8,018 bases of DNA from Desulfoprunum sp. (GCA_030696435.1 JAUYSF010000094.1:1-8018), one strand, 5' to 3'. Numbered from the stretch's first letter, positions 1-6,296 are shown. Notes: a model not told the origin generated them from the letters alone. A program made the numbers and translations.

Positions 1-189
1 GCCGGGGAGGTTGTCATCGCCAAGCTGGACACCACCCAGCATGCTCGAAGCGCCTCGCTCTATGGCATCAGAGGAGTACCGACGCTGCTGTTTTTTCGGG
101 GTGGCAAGATCGTTGATCAGATCGTCGGCGCCCCTGCTGAATCGCTACTCGTCTCTAAAATCAAGGCTCTGGTTGGTGTGGTCATATAA
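1..189 (+). CDS. Thioredoxin-fold protein, C-terminal fragment (gene runs in from the left edge)
   Basis: The first base is in frame and the reading frame continues for 62 codons to a TAA at 187-189. The fragment contains YGIRGVPTLLFFRGGKIVDQ, the classic second half of a thioredoxin: the cis-proline loop (G-V-P-T, proline at fragment residue 27), the following beta strand, a turn with GGK, then a strand and a final helix ending KIKAL. The redox-active CxxC motif would lie upstream of the window, so catalytic competence cannot be judged. Thioredoxins reduce protein disulfides in the cytoplasm using electrons from thioredoxin reductase. The short remainder after the last helix fits a stand-alone thioredoxin, but a longer protein with a C-terminal thioredoxin domain is possible. 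A larger frame overlapping it (11-373) is an out-of-frame shadow here. Confidence 0.9.
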   Translation, partial: AGEVVIAKLDTTQHARSASLYGIRGVPTLLFFRGGKIVDQIVGAPAESLLVSKIKALVGVVI

Positions 190-190
190 T
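185..190 (+). promoter_or_regulatory. Possible -10 element (TATAAT) at the end of the thioredoxin gene
   Basis: A perfect TATAAT overlaps the thioredoxin stop codon. No convincing -35 box lies 16-18 bp upstream, and there is no TGn extension. If active, it would transcribe the small interrupted frame at 263-433. An AT-rich match can arise by chance, so this is tentative. Confidence 0.2.
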
Positions 191-200
191 ATAAGGCAAC

Positions 201-215
201 GGGGGAGTGCCCCCC
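201..215 (+). other. GC-rich hairpin after the thioredoxin gene
   Basis: GGGGG (201-205), loop AGTG, CCCCC (210-214, with a further C at 215) form a perfect five-pair GC stem with a tetraloop, 11 bp after the thioredoxin stop. It is the obvious candidate for ending or protecting the thioredoxin transcript. It is not followed by a T-run on either strand, so it does not meet the usual standard for an intrinsic terminator. Confidence 0.3.
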
Positions 216-262
216 AAATGCAAAACACGTTCAAAAATCAACTCAAGAAAATGAGGCGCAAT

Positions 263-433
263 ATGAAAGATGATTTCGGATCCCTCGTATGGGTAAATGA
301 TAAAGAAGGCCGGGAGTATGTCTGCACAGCAAACAGCGATTTTGAAAGCAACAAAGATATTGATGCTCTCTAGGCAAGCGAGCGGGAAACCTGCTATAAT
401 GTGAACGACTTCATAAGTACAGACAGGTGGTAG
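263..433 (+). pseudogene. Small acidic protein frame interrupted by an in-frame TAG
   Basis: An ATG at 263 has GAGG six bases upstream and opens a 36-codon frame beginning MKDDFGSLVWVNDKEGREYV and ending in a TAG at 371-373. The same frame continues for 19 sense codons to a second TAG at 431-433. The continuation (containing CYNVNDF and ending in STDRW) looks like the natural end of the same small protein. From memory, short Desulfobacterota hypothetical proteins of about 55-60 residues share this pattern: a VWV-D-x-G-x-E-Y-C start, a charged middle and a C-x-x-VN-x-x-x-x-T-E/D-R-W end. This was not checked by search. The function is unknown. It may be a gene broken by a nonsense mutation, a shortened 36-residue protein (263-373), a stop-codon readthrough case or a sequencing error. 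An earlier ATG at 218 is in frame but has a poorer ribosome site. Confidence 0.42.
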
Positions 434-546
434 AATTTGACAATGTGTTTGAAATAGCCCGCAAGGAAAATTCAGGACTGAGGGGAAATCAAAGAGGTCA
501 TAGGAGATGGGGAGATGATTCGGTGGCAGTTTAATGGAGGGTCGGT

Positions 547-1659
547 TTATCTCCTCTGATGGAAAAAGTCCTCGAGAAAACTCTTTCGCCAGCCTTCGGT
601 CTGGCGCAGTTGTTTCGGGATATCGCCTGTTTTACCGTGCAGAATCTTGACCAGGGTTTTGAGCTCTGAGCTGTTGCCGACAAGGGCGGGATCAATTCCC
701 TGGAGTTCGCACTTAAGGGTGATGAGACCGGTAAGTTTTTGCAGGGTCTCCTTTTCACGGGGCGTTAGGCGTGGCGTTTGGTGCAGCGGCGGATAGGTGG
801 CGGGATCGTTTTGCAGGGTATTCTCAACGATTGCCTGCAGAGCCTTGCCATAACGGTCGGCGGCCCTGCCCGAGAGTGTGCCGCCTTGTTTGAGGGCTTC
901 AATGGAAAGGGGTTGTTTCTGGGCAAGAGTGAGTAGGGCAAGGTCAGGCACGACATGACCGCGTGGCCGGTTGAGTGACTTGGCCTCCTCGTCTCGCCAA
1001 ATCACCAGTTCTTTGAGGATGGCCAGACCCTGGCGGTTGAGGTTGCCGGCTCCCCTCAGCTTCAGGTACCTCGTACTGTCTGTAGGTCCCATATAAGACT
1101 GCGGATTGTTAAGAAGATTGAGCTCTTCCTGCAGCCAGGCCTTGATGGTCGGCCCGATAATCCGGCTGATGAGGATGACCCTGACGGCCCTCAGATAGCG
1201 GACATCATCGAGAGCGTAGTCGACCTGGCGTTCGTTGAGCGGGCGTTGCAGCCAGTCTGTGCGTGTTTCCGTTTTTGCCAGATCGATATCGAGGACCTCT
1301 TTGATGAGACTGCCGAGTGAGAGCGTGGCCAGGAGATTGGCAAAACCGGCGGCAAGTCGAGTGTCGAAGATATTTTGAGGGGCCACCCCGGTGGCGCGGT
1401 TGAGAATAAACAGGTCCTGCGGCGCATCATGCAGTATCTTGATCACGCTCCGGTCGGAGAGCAGGTCACCCAGTGGTGCGAGGTCGGTCAGGGCGCAAGG
1501 GTCGATGAGGTGACAGTCTTCGTCGGAGAGGGCAATCTGGATAAGGCCCAGTTGGGGATAATATGTCCTTTCCCAGACGAACTCGGTATCGAGCGCGACT
1601 GCATCGGTTTTTCTGGCCCGGTTGACGAGTTTTACGAGCTGTTCATTAGTTGTGATCAT
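547..1659 (-). CDS. rnd: Ribonuclease D (3'-5' exoribonuclease)
   Basis: A 370-residue protein, close to the roughly 375 residues of E. coli RNase D. It removes nucleotides from RNA 3' ends, chiefly in tRNA 3' maturation, in the cytoplasm. The DEDDy exonuclease domain is complete. Exo I is LDTEF with D24 and E26, Exo II is ILHDAPQDL with D82, and Exo III is YALDDVRYL with Y148 and D152. An HRDC domain follows at about residues 208-286 (containing LNRPRGHVVPD), then a C-terminal helical region at about 300-370 resembling the second HRDC-like domain. I chose the ATG at 1659 because the family homology begins at MITTNEQLVKLV. The frame is open to an ATG at 1833, but the added 58 residues look like translated intergenic DNA. 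The ribosome site is weak (AGAACAAG). The gene stands alone, convergent with the small frame on its left and divergent from yejB. Confidence 0.95.
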   Translation of the reverse strand: MITTNEQLVKLVNRARKTDAVALDTEFVWERTYYPQLGLIQIALSDEDCHLIDPCALTDLAPLGDLLSDRSVIKILHDAPQDLFILNRATGVAPQNIFDTRLAAGFANLLATLSLGSLIKEVLDIDLAKTETRTDWLQRPLNERQVDYALDDVRYLRAVRVILISRIIGPTIKAWLQEELNLLNNPQSYMGPTDSTRYLKLRGAGNLNRQGLAILKELVIWRDEEAKSLNRPRGHVVPDLALLTLAQKQPLSIEALKQGGTLSGRAADRYGKALQAIVENTLQNDPATYPPLHQTPRLTPREKETLQKLTGLITLKCELQGIDPALVGNSSELKTLVKILHGKTGDIPKQLRQTEGWRKSFLEDFFHQRR

Positions 1660-1710
1660 AATAGCTTGTTCTATTCTATACTTTTTACAATCCTTCAAGG
1701 AAAAACACAC

Positions 1711-1733
1711 CACAAGCCCCACCTGGCTTTGTG
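1711..1733 (-). repeat. Inverted repeat followed by a T-run (minus strand), upstream of rnd
   Basis: On the plus strand CACAAGCC (1711-1718), loop CCACCT, GGCTTTGTG (1725-1733) form a near-perfect stem with one bulged T. Read on the minus strand, the hairpin is followed by GTGTGTTTTT (1710-1701), so the layout resembles a weak intrinsic terminator or attenuator. It sits 52 bp upstream of the rnd start, before the most likely rnd -10 box, so it could insulate rnd from transcription entering from the right. The function is inferred. Confidence 0.3.
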
Positions 1734-1879
1734 AAAATGCAGGAATTCCTGGATTCGCACTCCCCGCCCCCCTGTTCACAAAGACATACTGTGCCTGAAA
1801 AAACAAGAGATATTCTTCTTTTAAGGTGTTCAATTACAATAATTTTCGTATTATGAGCCAGCAGATTTTGACAACAGGC

Positions 1880-1897
1880 CGGAAACGGAAACGGAAA
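1880..1897 (+). repeat. Three tandem copies of CGGAAA before the yejB ribosome site
   Basis: Three perfect consecutive CGGAAA hexamers end where the yejB Shine-Dalgarno begins. They would lie in the untranslated leader if transcription starts near 1860. Confidence 0.85.
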
Positions 1898-1902
1898 AGG
1901 AG
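1897..1902 (+). promoter_or_regulatory. Ribosome binding site of yejB
   Basis: AAGGAG lies three bases before the ATG at 1906. The spacing is short, but this is the strongest Shine-Dalgarno in the region and fixes the yejB start. Confidence 0.7.
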
Positions 1903-1905
1903 AAT

Positions 1906-2961
1906 ATGGTTGTATATATTGCCAAGCGGATATTGTTGATGATCCCCACCCTGTTCGGTGTGATGCTGGTAACCTTTGTCGTCACCCAGTTTGTCCCGGG
2001 AGGACCGGTTGAAAAGCTCATTGCCGAGATGGAGGGCCATGGTAAAGGTGGCGAAGATGCAACTGTTATGACCTCTTCTCTCTATCGTGGCGGCTCCGGT
2101 CTTGATCAGGAGCGAGTGGCGAGACTGAAGGAGTTGTACGGTTTTGACAAACCACCCGCCGAGAGATTTTTCACCATGATGAAGAACTATCTGGTTTTTG
2201 ATTTCGGTACCTCCTATTACTATCACAAAAGTGTCGTCGATCTGGTCGTTTCAAGGATGCCTGTTTCCATGTCCCTTGGTCTCTGGAGTTTTGTCATTGT
2301 CTATGGCATTTGTATTCCGCTCGGGATCGCCAAGGCGGTGCGGGACGGCTCTCGATTCGATGTCATTTCCAGTACGGCAATCCTGATCGGCTATGCCATT
2401 CCGGGTTTTGTCCTCGGTATCGCCCTCATCGTCCTCTTTGGTGGCGGCAGTTTCTGGGATATCTTTCCCTTGCGGGGCCTGGTATCCGACAATTGGGTCG
2501 AGATGGGTGTCGGTATGAAGATTGTTGATTATCTCTGGCATATGGTCCTGCCGATAACCGCCAGTGCGGTCGGCAGTCTGGCTGTAATGACCATGCTGAC
2601 CAAGAATTCTTTCCTTGAAGAGATCCGCAAACAATATGTTCTGACGGCCAGGGCCAAGGGCCTGAGCGAGGGACAGGTACTGTACAAACATATCTTCAGA
2701 AATGCGATTATCCCTATTATTACAGGATTTCCCGGGTATTTCATTGCCTCATTTTTTACCGGCAGTCTGTTGATTGAAACGATCTTTTCCCTCGATGGGA
2801 TGGGGCTTCTGGCTTACCAGTCGGTGTTGAACCGGGATTACCCCGTGGTCCTGGGGACGCTCTATTTTTTCACCCTCATTGGCCTGATAGCCCGCCTCCT
2901 ATCGGATCTCAGCTATGTCCTCGTCGATCCGCGCATCAGCTTCAGGCATGTCGATAATTAG
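1906..2961 (+). CDS. yejB: ABC transporter permease, YejB type (peptide/microcin C import family)
   Basis: A 351-residue inner-membrane permease of the OppB/DppB class. It starts with a membrane helix (YIAKRILLMIPTLFGVMLV), then a periplasmic segment at about 28-100 containing FVPGGPVEKLIAEME and YRGGSGLDQE, which are features I recall as specific to YejB rather than to OppB or DppB. Five more membrane segments follow. The cytoplasmic EAA coupling loop lies at about 245-270 (TARAKGLSEGQVLYKHIFRN), and the protein ends LVDPRISF as in the family. In E. coli, YejABEF imports microcin C; related systems take up murein peptides or affect antimicrobial peptide tolerance. The substrate here is unknown. 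The gene overlaps yejE, so the two permeases should be co-translated. No yejA-like binding protein lies immediately upstream and no yejF-like ATPase downstream. Confidence 0.93.
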   Translation: MVVYIAKRILLMIPTLFGVMLVTFVVTQFVPGGPVEKLIAEMEGHGKGGEDATVMTSSLYRGGSGLDQERVARLKELYGFDKPPAERFFTMMKNYLVFDFGTSYYYHKSVVDLVVSRMPVSMSLGLWSFVIVYGICIPLGIAKAVRDGSRFDVISSTAILIGYAIPGFVLGIALIVLFGGGSFWDIFPLRGLVSDNWVEMGVGMKIVDYLWHMVLPITASAVGSLAVMTMLTKNSFLEEIRKQYVLTARAKGLSEGQVLYKHIFRNAIIPIITGFPGYFIASFFTGSLLIETIFSLDGMGLLAYQSVLNRDYPVVLGTLYFFTLIGLIARLLSDLSYVLVDPRISFRHVDN

Positions 2962-4012
2962 CGAACACACAGTACATTCCCGGCCGGTGGCAGGGCGGCA
3001 GAGTCTGGCCCGCAGGCGCTGGCATCGCTTTAAGAGAAACAGGAGGGGCTATTACAGCTTTCTCATCTTTTCGTGCCTCTTTCTCCTCAGCCTCATCTCC
3101 GAAGTGCTCAGTAACGATGTCCCGTTCCTCGTCGTCTATAAAAGCAGGCCGTATTTCCCTCTGGTCATCGACTATCCCGAGACTACCTTCGGTGGCGATT
3201 TTGACACCAAGACTGATTATCTTGATCCCTTTTTTCTGGAAGAGGTACAGAAAACGGGTGGGGCGGTATTCTTTCCGCCAAACAGGCACAGTTTCAACTC
3301 GATCAATCTCAATATCGATGGGCCTGTGCCTTCACCGCCAACCAGAGAAAATTATCTCGGTACCGATGATCGGGGCAGAGATGTGTTGGCTCGCCTGCTC
3401 TATGGTTTTAGATTGAGTGTCCTCTTTGGCTTTGCCCTCACTCTGGTGGGCACCGTAGTCGGAATTATCACCGGTGCTGTCCAGGGCTTTTTCGGAGGCA
3501 GAACGGATCTGGTCTTTCAGCGGGTTATCGAAATCTGGGGAGCTATGCCTGAATTGTATCTGCTCATTATTTTCGCCTCTATCTTTCAGCCGAGTATCCT
3601 GCTGTTGCTGGTGCTGCTTTCACTCTTCAGCTGGATGGGGCTTTCCGACTATGTCCGGGCCGAGTTTCTCAAAGGAAGAAATATGGAGTATGTCAAGGCG
3701 GCGCGGGCCCTTGGTGTGGGCAATGTCACTATCATGTACCGCCACCTTCTGCCCAATGGCATGACGCCAGTGATAACCTTCCTGCCTTTCCGCGTCTCGG
3801 CCGCCATTTTAGCCTTGACGAGCCTTGACTTTCTCGGCCTGGGGGTGCCGCCTTCCACCCCGAGCCTGGGGGAGCTGTTGGCCCAGGGTAAGGCAAATAT
3901 TGATGCCTGGTGGCTATCACTTTCGGCATTTTCCGTGCTGATCTTCACTCTGATCCTGCTGATCTTTGTCGGCGAGGCCCTCCGCGAAACCTTTGACCCC
4001 CGTAAAAACTGA
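2948..4012 (+). CDS. yejE: ABC transporter permease, YejE type (partner of YejB)
   Basis: A 354-residue inner-membrane permease of the OppC/DppC class with the YejE hallmarks. It has a basic N-terminus (RRRWHRFKRNRRGYYSF) leading into membrane helix 1, then a long periplasmic insert at about 55-138 with YFPLVIDYPETTFGGDFDTK and PSPPTRENYLGTDDRGRDV. The permease core follows, with the EAA loop at about 249-272 (AARALGVGNVTIMYRHLLPN) and a C-terminal GEALRETFDP. I prefer the ATG at 2948, which overlaps the end of yejB by 14 bp. An in-frame ATG at 2915 would give 11 more residues but has no ribosome site. Neither start has a strong Shine-Dalgarno, so translation is probably coupled to yejB. With YejB it would form the heterodimeric channel. 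A YejF-type double ATPase and a binding protein must come from elsewhere for it to work. Confidence 0.93.
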   Translation: MSIISEHTVHSRPVAGRQSLARRRWHRFKRNRRGYYSFLIFSCLFLLSLISEVLSNDVPFLVVYKSRPYFPLVIDYPETTFGGDFDTKTDYLDPFFLEEVQKTGGAVFFPPNRHSFNSINLNIDGPVPSPPTRENYLGTDDRGRDVLARLLYGFRLSVLFGFALTLVGTVVGIITGAVQGFFGGRTDLVFQRVIEIWGAMPELYLLIIFASIFQPSILLLLVLLSLFSWMGLSDYVRAEFLKGRNMEYVKAARALGVGNVTIMYRHLLPNGMTPVITFLPFRVSAAILALTSLDFLGLGVPPSTPSLGELLAQGKANIDAWWLSLSAFSVLIFTLILLIFVGEALRETFDPRKN

Positions 4013-4113
4013 GCTCTTCTCCAGGCCACTCCGGCAGCATCGAATGCCTCAATCCCGATAGGTTTTTAAACCTTGAGCCTGATGGGGAAGAACTGCTCAA
4101 TCTTTTCTAAATA

Positions 4114-4142
4114 TTGACATTTCTCGTTTATGTTTTTATGTT
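4114..4142 (+). promoter_or_regulatory. Sigma-70-like promoter of the mla operon
   Basis: A perfect -35 box TTGACA (4114-4119), an ideal 17-bp spacer and a -10 box TATGTT (4137-4142, four of six matches). The surroundings are AT-rich. Transcription would begin near 4149, giving a leader of about 128 nt before mlaE. This is the best promoter-like sequence in the window and implies that the mla genes are transcribed independently of yejBE. Confidence 0.6.
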
Positions 4143-4195
4143 TGTTCGCTGAATTGTCTTCACTGGCTGTCTTGAAGAGGAAGAAATATATCTTT

Positions 4196-4214
4196 TTAAG
4201 ATGAGCCATCTTGA
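4196..4214 (+). other. Small hairpin in the mlaE leader
   Basis: TTAAGATG (4196-4203), loop AGC, CATCTTGA (4207-4214) pair over eight positions with one G-U. The stem buries the ATG at 4201 of the short upstream frame. It is too weak and AT-rich to be a terminator. A regulatory role is only a possibility. Confidence 0.3.
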
Positions 4215-4276
4215 TATCGGCCTCGGAGCGCACCTGTGTCTGAGAGGCGACTATTTTTCATCTGAGCCCAAGAATT

Positions 4277-5068
4277 ATGCATAGAAACCCCATCGAACGA
4301 TTTGGGGATACCGGATTGTACGCTTTGCAGGACCTCGGTCGAATGGCTATCTACCTGGCGAAGGCCATACGCGGTCTCTTCAGGCGGCCTTTTCGCTTCC
4401 GGGAGGTACTTCGCCAGATCCAGTTCATCGGTGCCGGATCTCTCACCGTTATTATTTGTACGGCGGCCTCAACAGGAATGGTCCTTGGCTTGCAGGGCTA
4501 CTATTCGCTGCATAAATTCGGGGCTGAGGGGATGCTTGGCTCCGCTGTGTCTCTGACCTTGATTATGGAACTCGGTCCTGTCCTGACTGCCCTCATGGTG
4601 GCCGGGCGGGCGGGCTCTGCGATGTGTGCTGAGCTGGGTATCATGCGCATTTCAGAGCAGATCGACGCCCTTGATTGCATGGCCATCGATCCCTTTCGGT
4701 ATCTTATTTCTCCCAAATTTCTAGCCGCTCTCCTGTCGGTACCACTTTTGACGGTGATCTTTGATGTTGTCGGCATCGGCGGAGGATATGTGGCCGGGGT
4801 AACACTCATGGGCGTGAATCCTGGTAGCTATATCGAAGGCATGCGCAGTAGCGTTACAAACCATGATATTCAGCTGGGGGTGATCAAGTCATTTGTTTTT
4901 GGTCTTCTGGTGGTCTGGATTTGTACGGGCCGTGGCTATTTCGTCAAGGAGATCCGTGGGGCGGGGTTCGGGGCCGAGAGTGTGGGGCGGGCGACGACTC
5001 AGGCGGTTGTATTATCCTCGATTACGGTACTGGTCTTTGACTATCTTCTCACCGCGGTGCTTCTCTGA
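4277..5068 (+). CDS. mlaE: MlaE phospholipid ABC transporter permease
   Basis: A 263-residue inner-membrane permease (MlaE family; E. coli MlaE is about 260 residues). It is the transmembrane subunit of the MlaFED(B) complex that moves phospholipids between the inner membrane and the periplasmic carrier MlaC. An N-terminal amphipathic section with FRRPFRFREVLRQIQFIGAG is followed by about five membrane segments. The family signature ELGPVLTALMVAGRAGSAM begins at about residue 98 and leads into AELGIMRISEQIDAL, then CMAIDPFRYLISPK. No N-terminal STAS domain is fused. The only standard start codon is the ATG at 4277, since the frame is closed by TGA at 4241-4243. It lacks a clear Shine-Dalgarno, although GAGAGG occurs at 4242-4247, far upstream. 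The stop overlaps the start of mlaF (TGATG). Confidence 0.95.
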   Translation: MHRNPIERFGDTGLYALQDLGRMAIYLAKAIRGLFRRPFRFREVLRQIQFIGAGSLTVIICTAASTGMVLGLQGYYSLHKFGAEGMLGSAVSLTLIMELGPVLTALMVAGRAGSAMCAELGIMRISEQIDALDCMAIDPFRYLISPKFLAALLSVPLLTVIFDVVGIGGGYVAGVTLMGVNPGSYIEGMRSSVTNHDIQLGVIKSFVFGLLVVWICTGRGYFVKEIRGAGFGAESVGRATTQAVVLSSITVLVFDYLLTAVLL

Positions 5069-5850
5069 TGTCTACTGCCATTGAATTCAAGAATGTCATC
5101 AAGGCCTTTCCGAAGAGAGGTGGCGGTGTACAGACGGTGCTTGACCAGGTGAGTTTCAGCATTCCGGCCGGCAAGACCACCGTCATTGCGGGGGGCAGTG
5201 GCCAGGGGAAAAGCGTTACGTTAAAACTTATCCTGGGGCTGATGCGGGCGGATGGCGGACAGATTATAGTCCAGGGAAATGATGTGACTACGATTGACGG
5301 TCGGGCACTTGAAGAATTACGGACCCGCTTTGGTGTCCTCTTTCAAGGCTCGGCACTTTTTGACTCACTCACTGTCTATGAGAATGTGGCTCTGCCGCTA
5401 CGGGAGCGGACGAAGAAGGGTGAAAAAGAGATCCAGGATCAGGTTATGTCTACCCTTGCGCGTCTGGATCTCACTGGGCATGAAAACAAATATCCAGCCC
5501 AACTGAGTGGCGGCATGAAAAAGAGGGTGGGGTTGGCCAGGGCCTTGCAACTCAAACCGGAAATCATGCTATTTGATGAACCGACCACGGGACTTGACCC
5601 GGTCATGACCCAGGATATCTACCATCTTTTTGCCGAAACTCAGGCCCAGGAAGGATTTTCCTCCATTATTGTCAGTCACGATATCCCCAAGGTCTTCAAT
5701 CTGGCTGATCAGGTTATTATCCTCCATGAGGGGAAGATGGATGTTTTTTCCAGCCCGGAAGAGATCCAGTGGTCTGCTAAAGAGCATATCAGGGAATTCG
5801 TGCTGACTACAATGGGAGAGATTTATCAGAGTCATCTGGTGGAGCGATGA
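5068..5850 (+). CDS. mlaF: MlaF phospholipid ABC transporter ATP-binding protein
   Basis: A 260-residue cytoplasmic ATPase that powers the Mla transporter through MlaE. All nucleotide-binding motifs are intact: Walker A GGSGQGKS (42-49), Q-loop Q93 in LFQGSALFDSLTVYENV, ABC signature LSGGM (146-150), Walker B IMLFDE (166-171) with catalytic E171, D-loop GLDP and switch histidine H204 in VSHD. The LFQGSALFDSLTV segment is typical of the MlaF/Mkl branch. The start overlaps the mlaE stop by one base and has no strong ribosome site, so translation is likely coupled. The C-terminus is short (EIYQSHLVER). In E. coli MlaF binds the STAS protein MlaB; no mlaB gene is seen beside it. Confidence 0.95.
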   Translation: MSTAIEFKNVIKAFPKRGGGVQTVLDQVSFSIPAGKTTVIAGGSGQGKSVTLKLILGLMRADGGQIIVQGNDVTTIDGRALEELRTRFGVLFQGSALFDSLTVYENVALPLRERTKKGEKEIQDQVMSTLARLDLTGHENKYPAQLSGGMKKRVGLARALQLKPEIMLFDEPTTGLDPVMTQDIYHLFAETQAQEGFSSIIVSHDIPKVFNLADQVIILHEGKMDVFSSPEEIQWSAKEHIREFVLTTMGEIYQSHLVER

Positions 5851-6296
5851 AAAAAAATACACTTGAAATGATTGTCGGCCTGTTCATGATAGCAGGTCTG
5901 TTGGCCTTTGGATATCTGGCGCTGCAGTTGGGGGAGGTCTCTTTTTTGAGCAGCAGCTCAAAATACATCCTCAAGGCAGAGTTTGATAATGTCTCCGGCG
6001 TGAAAAAGGGGGCGGCCGTCCAGATTGCCGGAGTTGTGGTGGGCGATGTCAGCAAGATCGAACTCGGCAAAGATGAGCTCGCTGTGTTGTCGCTGCAGAT
6101 CGACAAGGGTGTCAAGGTGCCTTCAGACTCCATCGCCTCAGTGAAATCTCAGGGAATTATCGGGGATAAGTATATCCAGTTGTCTCTCGGCGGTGCCGAG
6201 AAAATACTGGCTGAAGGTGCCGTCCTGACGGAGACGGAATCAGCCATTGACATTGAATCGCTTATCAGTAAATTTGCCTTCGGCAGTGCGAAATAG
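5847..6296 (+). CDS. mlaD: MlaD MCE-domain phospholipid transport protein
   Basis: A 149-residue single-pass inner-membrane protein. A short basic cytoplasmic end (MKKNTLE) precedes a membrane helix at 8-27 (MIVGLFMIAGLLAFGYLALQ) and one MCE domain at about 38-116. The domain carries the diagnostic FDNVSGVKKGAAVQIAGVVV and the pore-loop region SQGIIGDKYIQLSLG. In E. coli MlaD forms a hexameric ring on MlaE with a hydrophobic central pore that passes lipid to MlaC. The C-terminal SAIDIESLISKFAFGSAK matches the family end helix. E. coli MlaD is about 183 residues, so this one is shorter, lacking most of the tail. It overlaps mlaF by ATGA and has GGAG (5841-5844) just upstream. It ends in TAG. 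Confidence 0.93.
   Translation: MKKNTLEMIVGLFMIAGLLAFGYLALQLGEVSFLSSSSKYILKAEFDNVSGVKKGAAVQIAGVVVGDVSKIELGKDELAVLSLQIDKGVKVPSDSIASVKSQGIIGDKYIQLSLGGAEKILAEGAVLTETESAIDIESLISKFAFGSAK

Larger units (their letters stand above)
190..546. other. 357-bp stretch without a firm gene, between thioredoxin and the 3' end of rnd
   Basis: Apart from the hairpin at 201-215 and the TAG-interrupted small frame at 263-433, nothing is supported here. Positions 434-546 are purine-rich on the plus strand and contain no clear intrinsic terminator for either the plus-strand genes or the convergent rnd gene. A TTGACA at 437-442 has no matching -10 box. Confidence 0.6.
1660..1905. promoter_or_regulatory. Divergent intergenic region between rnd and yejB
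   Basis: This 246-bp AT-rich region must carry the promoters of both genes. On the minus strand, TATAGAAT (1671-1678) lies shortly before the rnd start, with TTGAAG-like sequence upstream but imperfect spacing. On the plus strand, TATTAT (1849-1854) is a five-of-six -10 match with a poor -35 (TGTTCA, 1827-1832, 16-bp spacer). A TTGACA at 1868-1873 lacks a -10 box. Neither promoter is strong on paper. An inverted repeat and a tandem hexamer in this region are listed separately. Confidence 0.35.
4013..4276. other. Intergenic region between yejE and mlaE
   Basis: These 264 bp contain no recognisable ATPase or binding-protein remnant. After yejE there is a short palindrome (AGGTTT TT AAACCT, 4060-4073) without a T-run, so no intrinsic terminator is clear. 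It is followed by the mla promoter (4114-4142) and a leader of about 128 nt with a small hairpin and a 27-codon upstream frame (4201-4284) that overlaps the mlaE start. Confidence 0.6.

Noticed and set aside
11..373. 120-codon plus-strand frame at the left edge
   Set aside because: Its first half is out of frame with the clear thioredoxin C-terminus (1-189). Only the last part, from 263, may be real and is listed separately.
515..559. 14-codon frame after a strong AGGAGA ribosome-like site, overlapping the 3' end of rnd
   Set aside because: Very short, purine-rich sequence favours chance Shine-Dalgarno matches, and no gene follows that it could lead or regulate.
1660..1833. 58-residue N-terminal extension of RNase D (start at 1833)
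   Set aside because: Family similarity starts at the ATG at 1659, which gives the usual length. The extension has no recognised domain and would consume most of the divergent promoter region.
1868..1873. TTGACA as the yejB -35 box
   Set aside because: No -10-like sequence lies 16-18 bp downstream; that position holds the CGGAAA repeat.
2915..2947. Upstream yejE start (11 more residues)
   Set aside because: No ribosome site and a longer overlap with yejB. The shorter form begins just before the basic N-terminus typical of YejE.
4048..4077. Palindrome after yejE as an intrinsic terminator
   Set aside because: The AGGTTT/AAACCT stem is AT-rich with a two-base loop and no following T-run.
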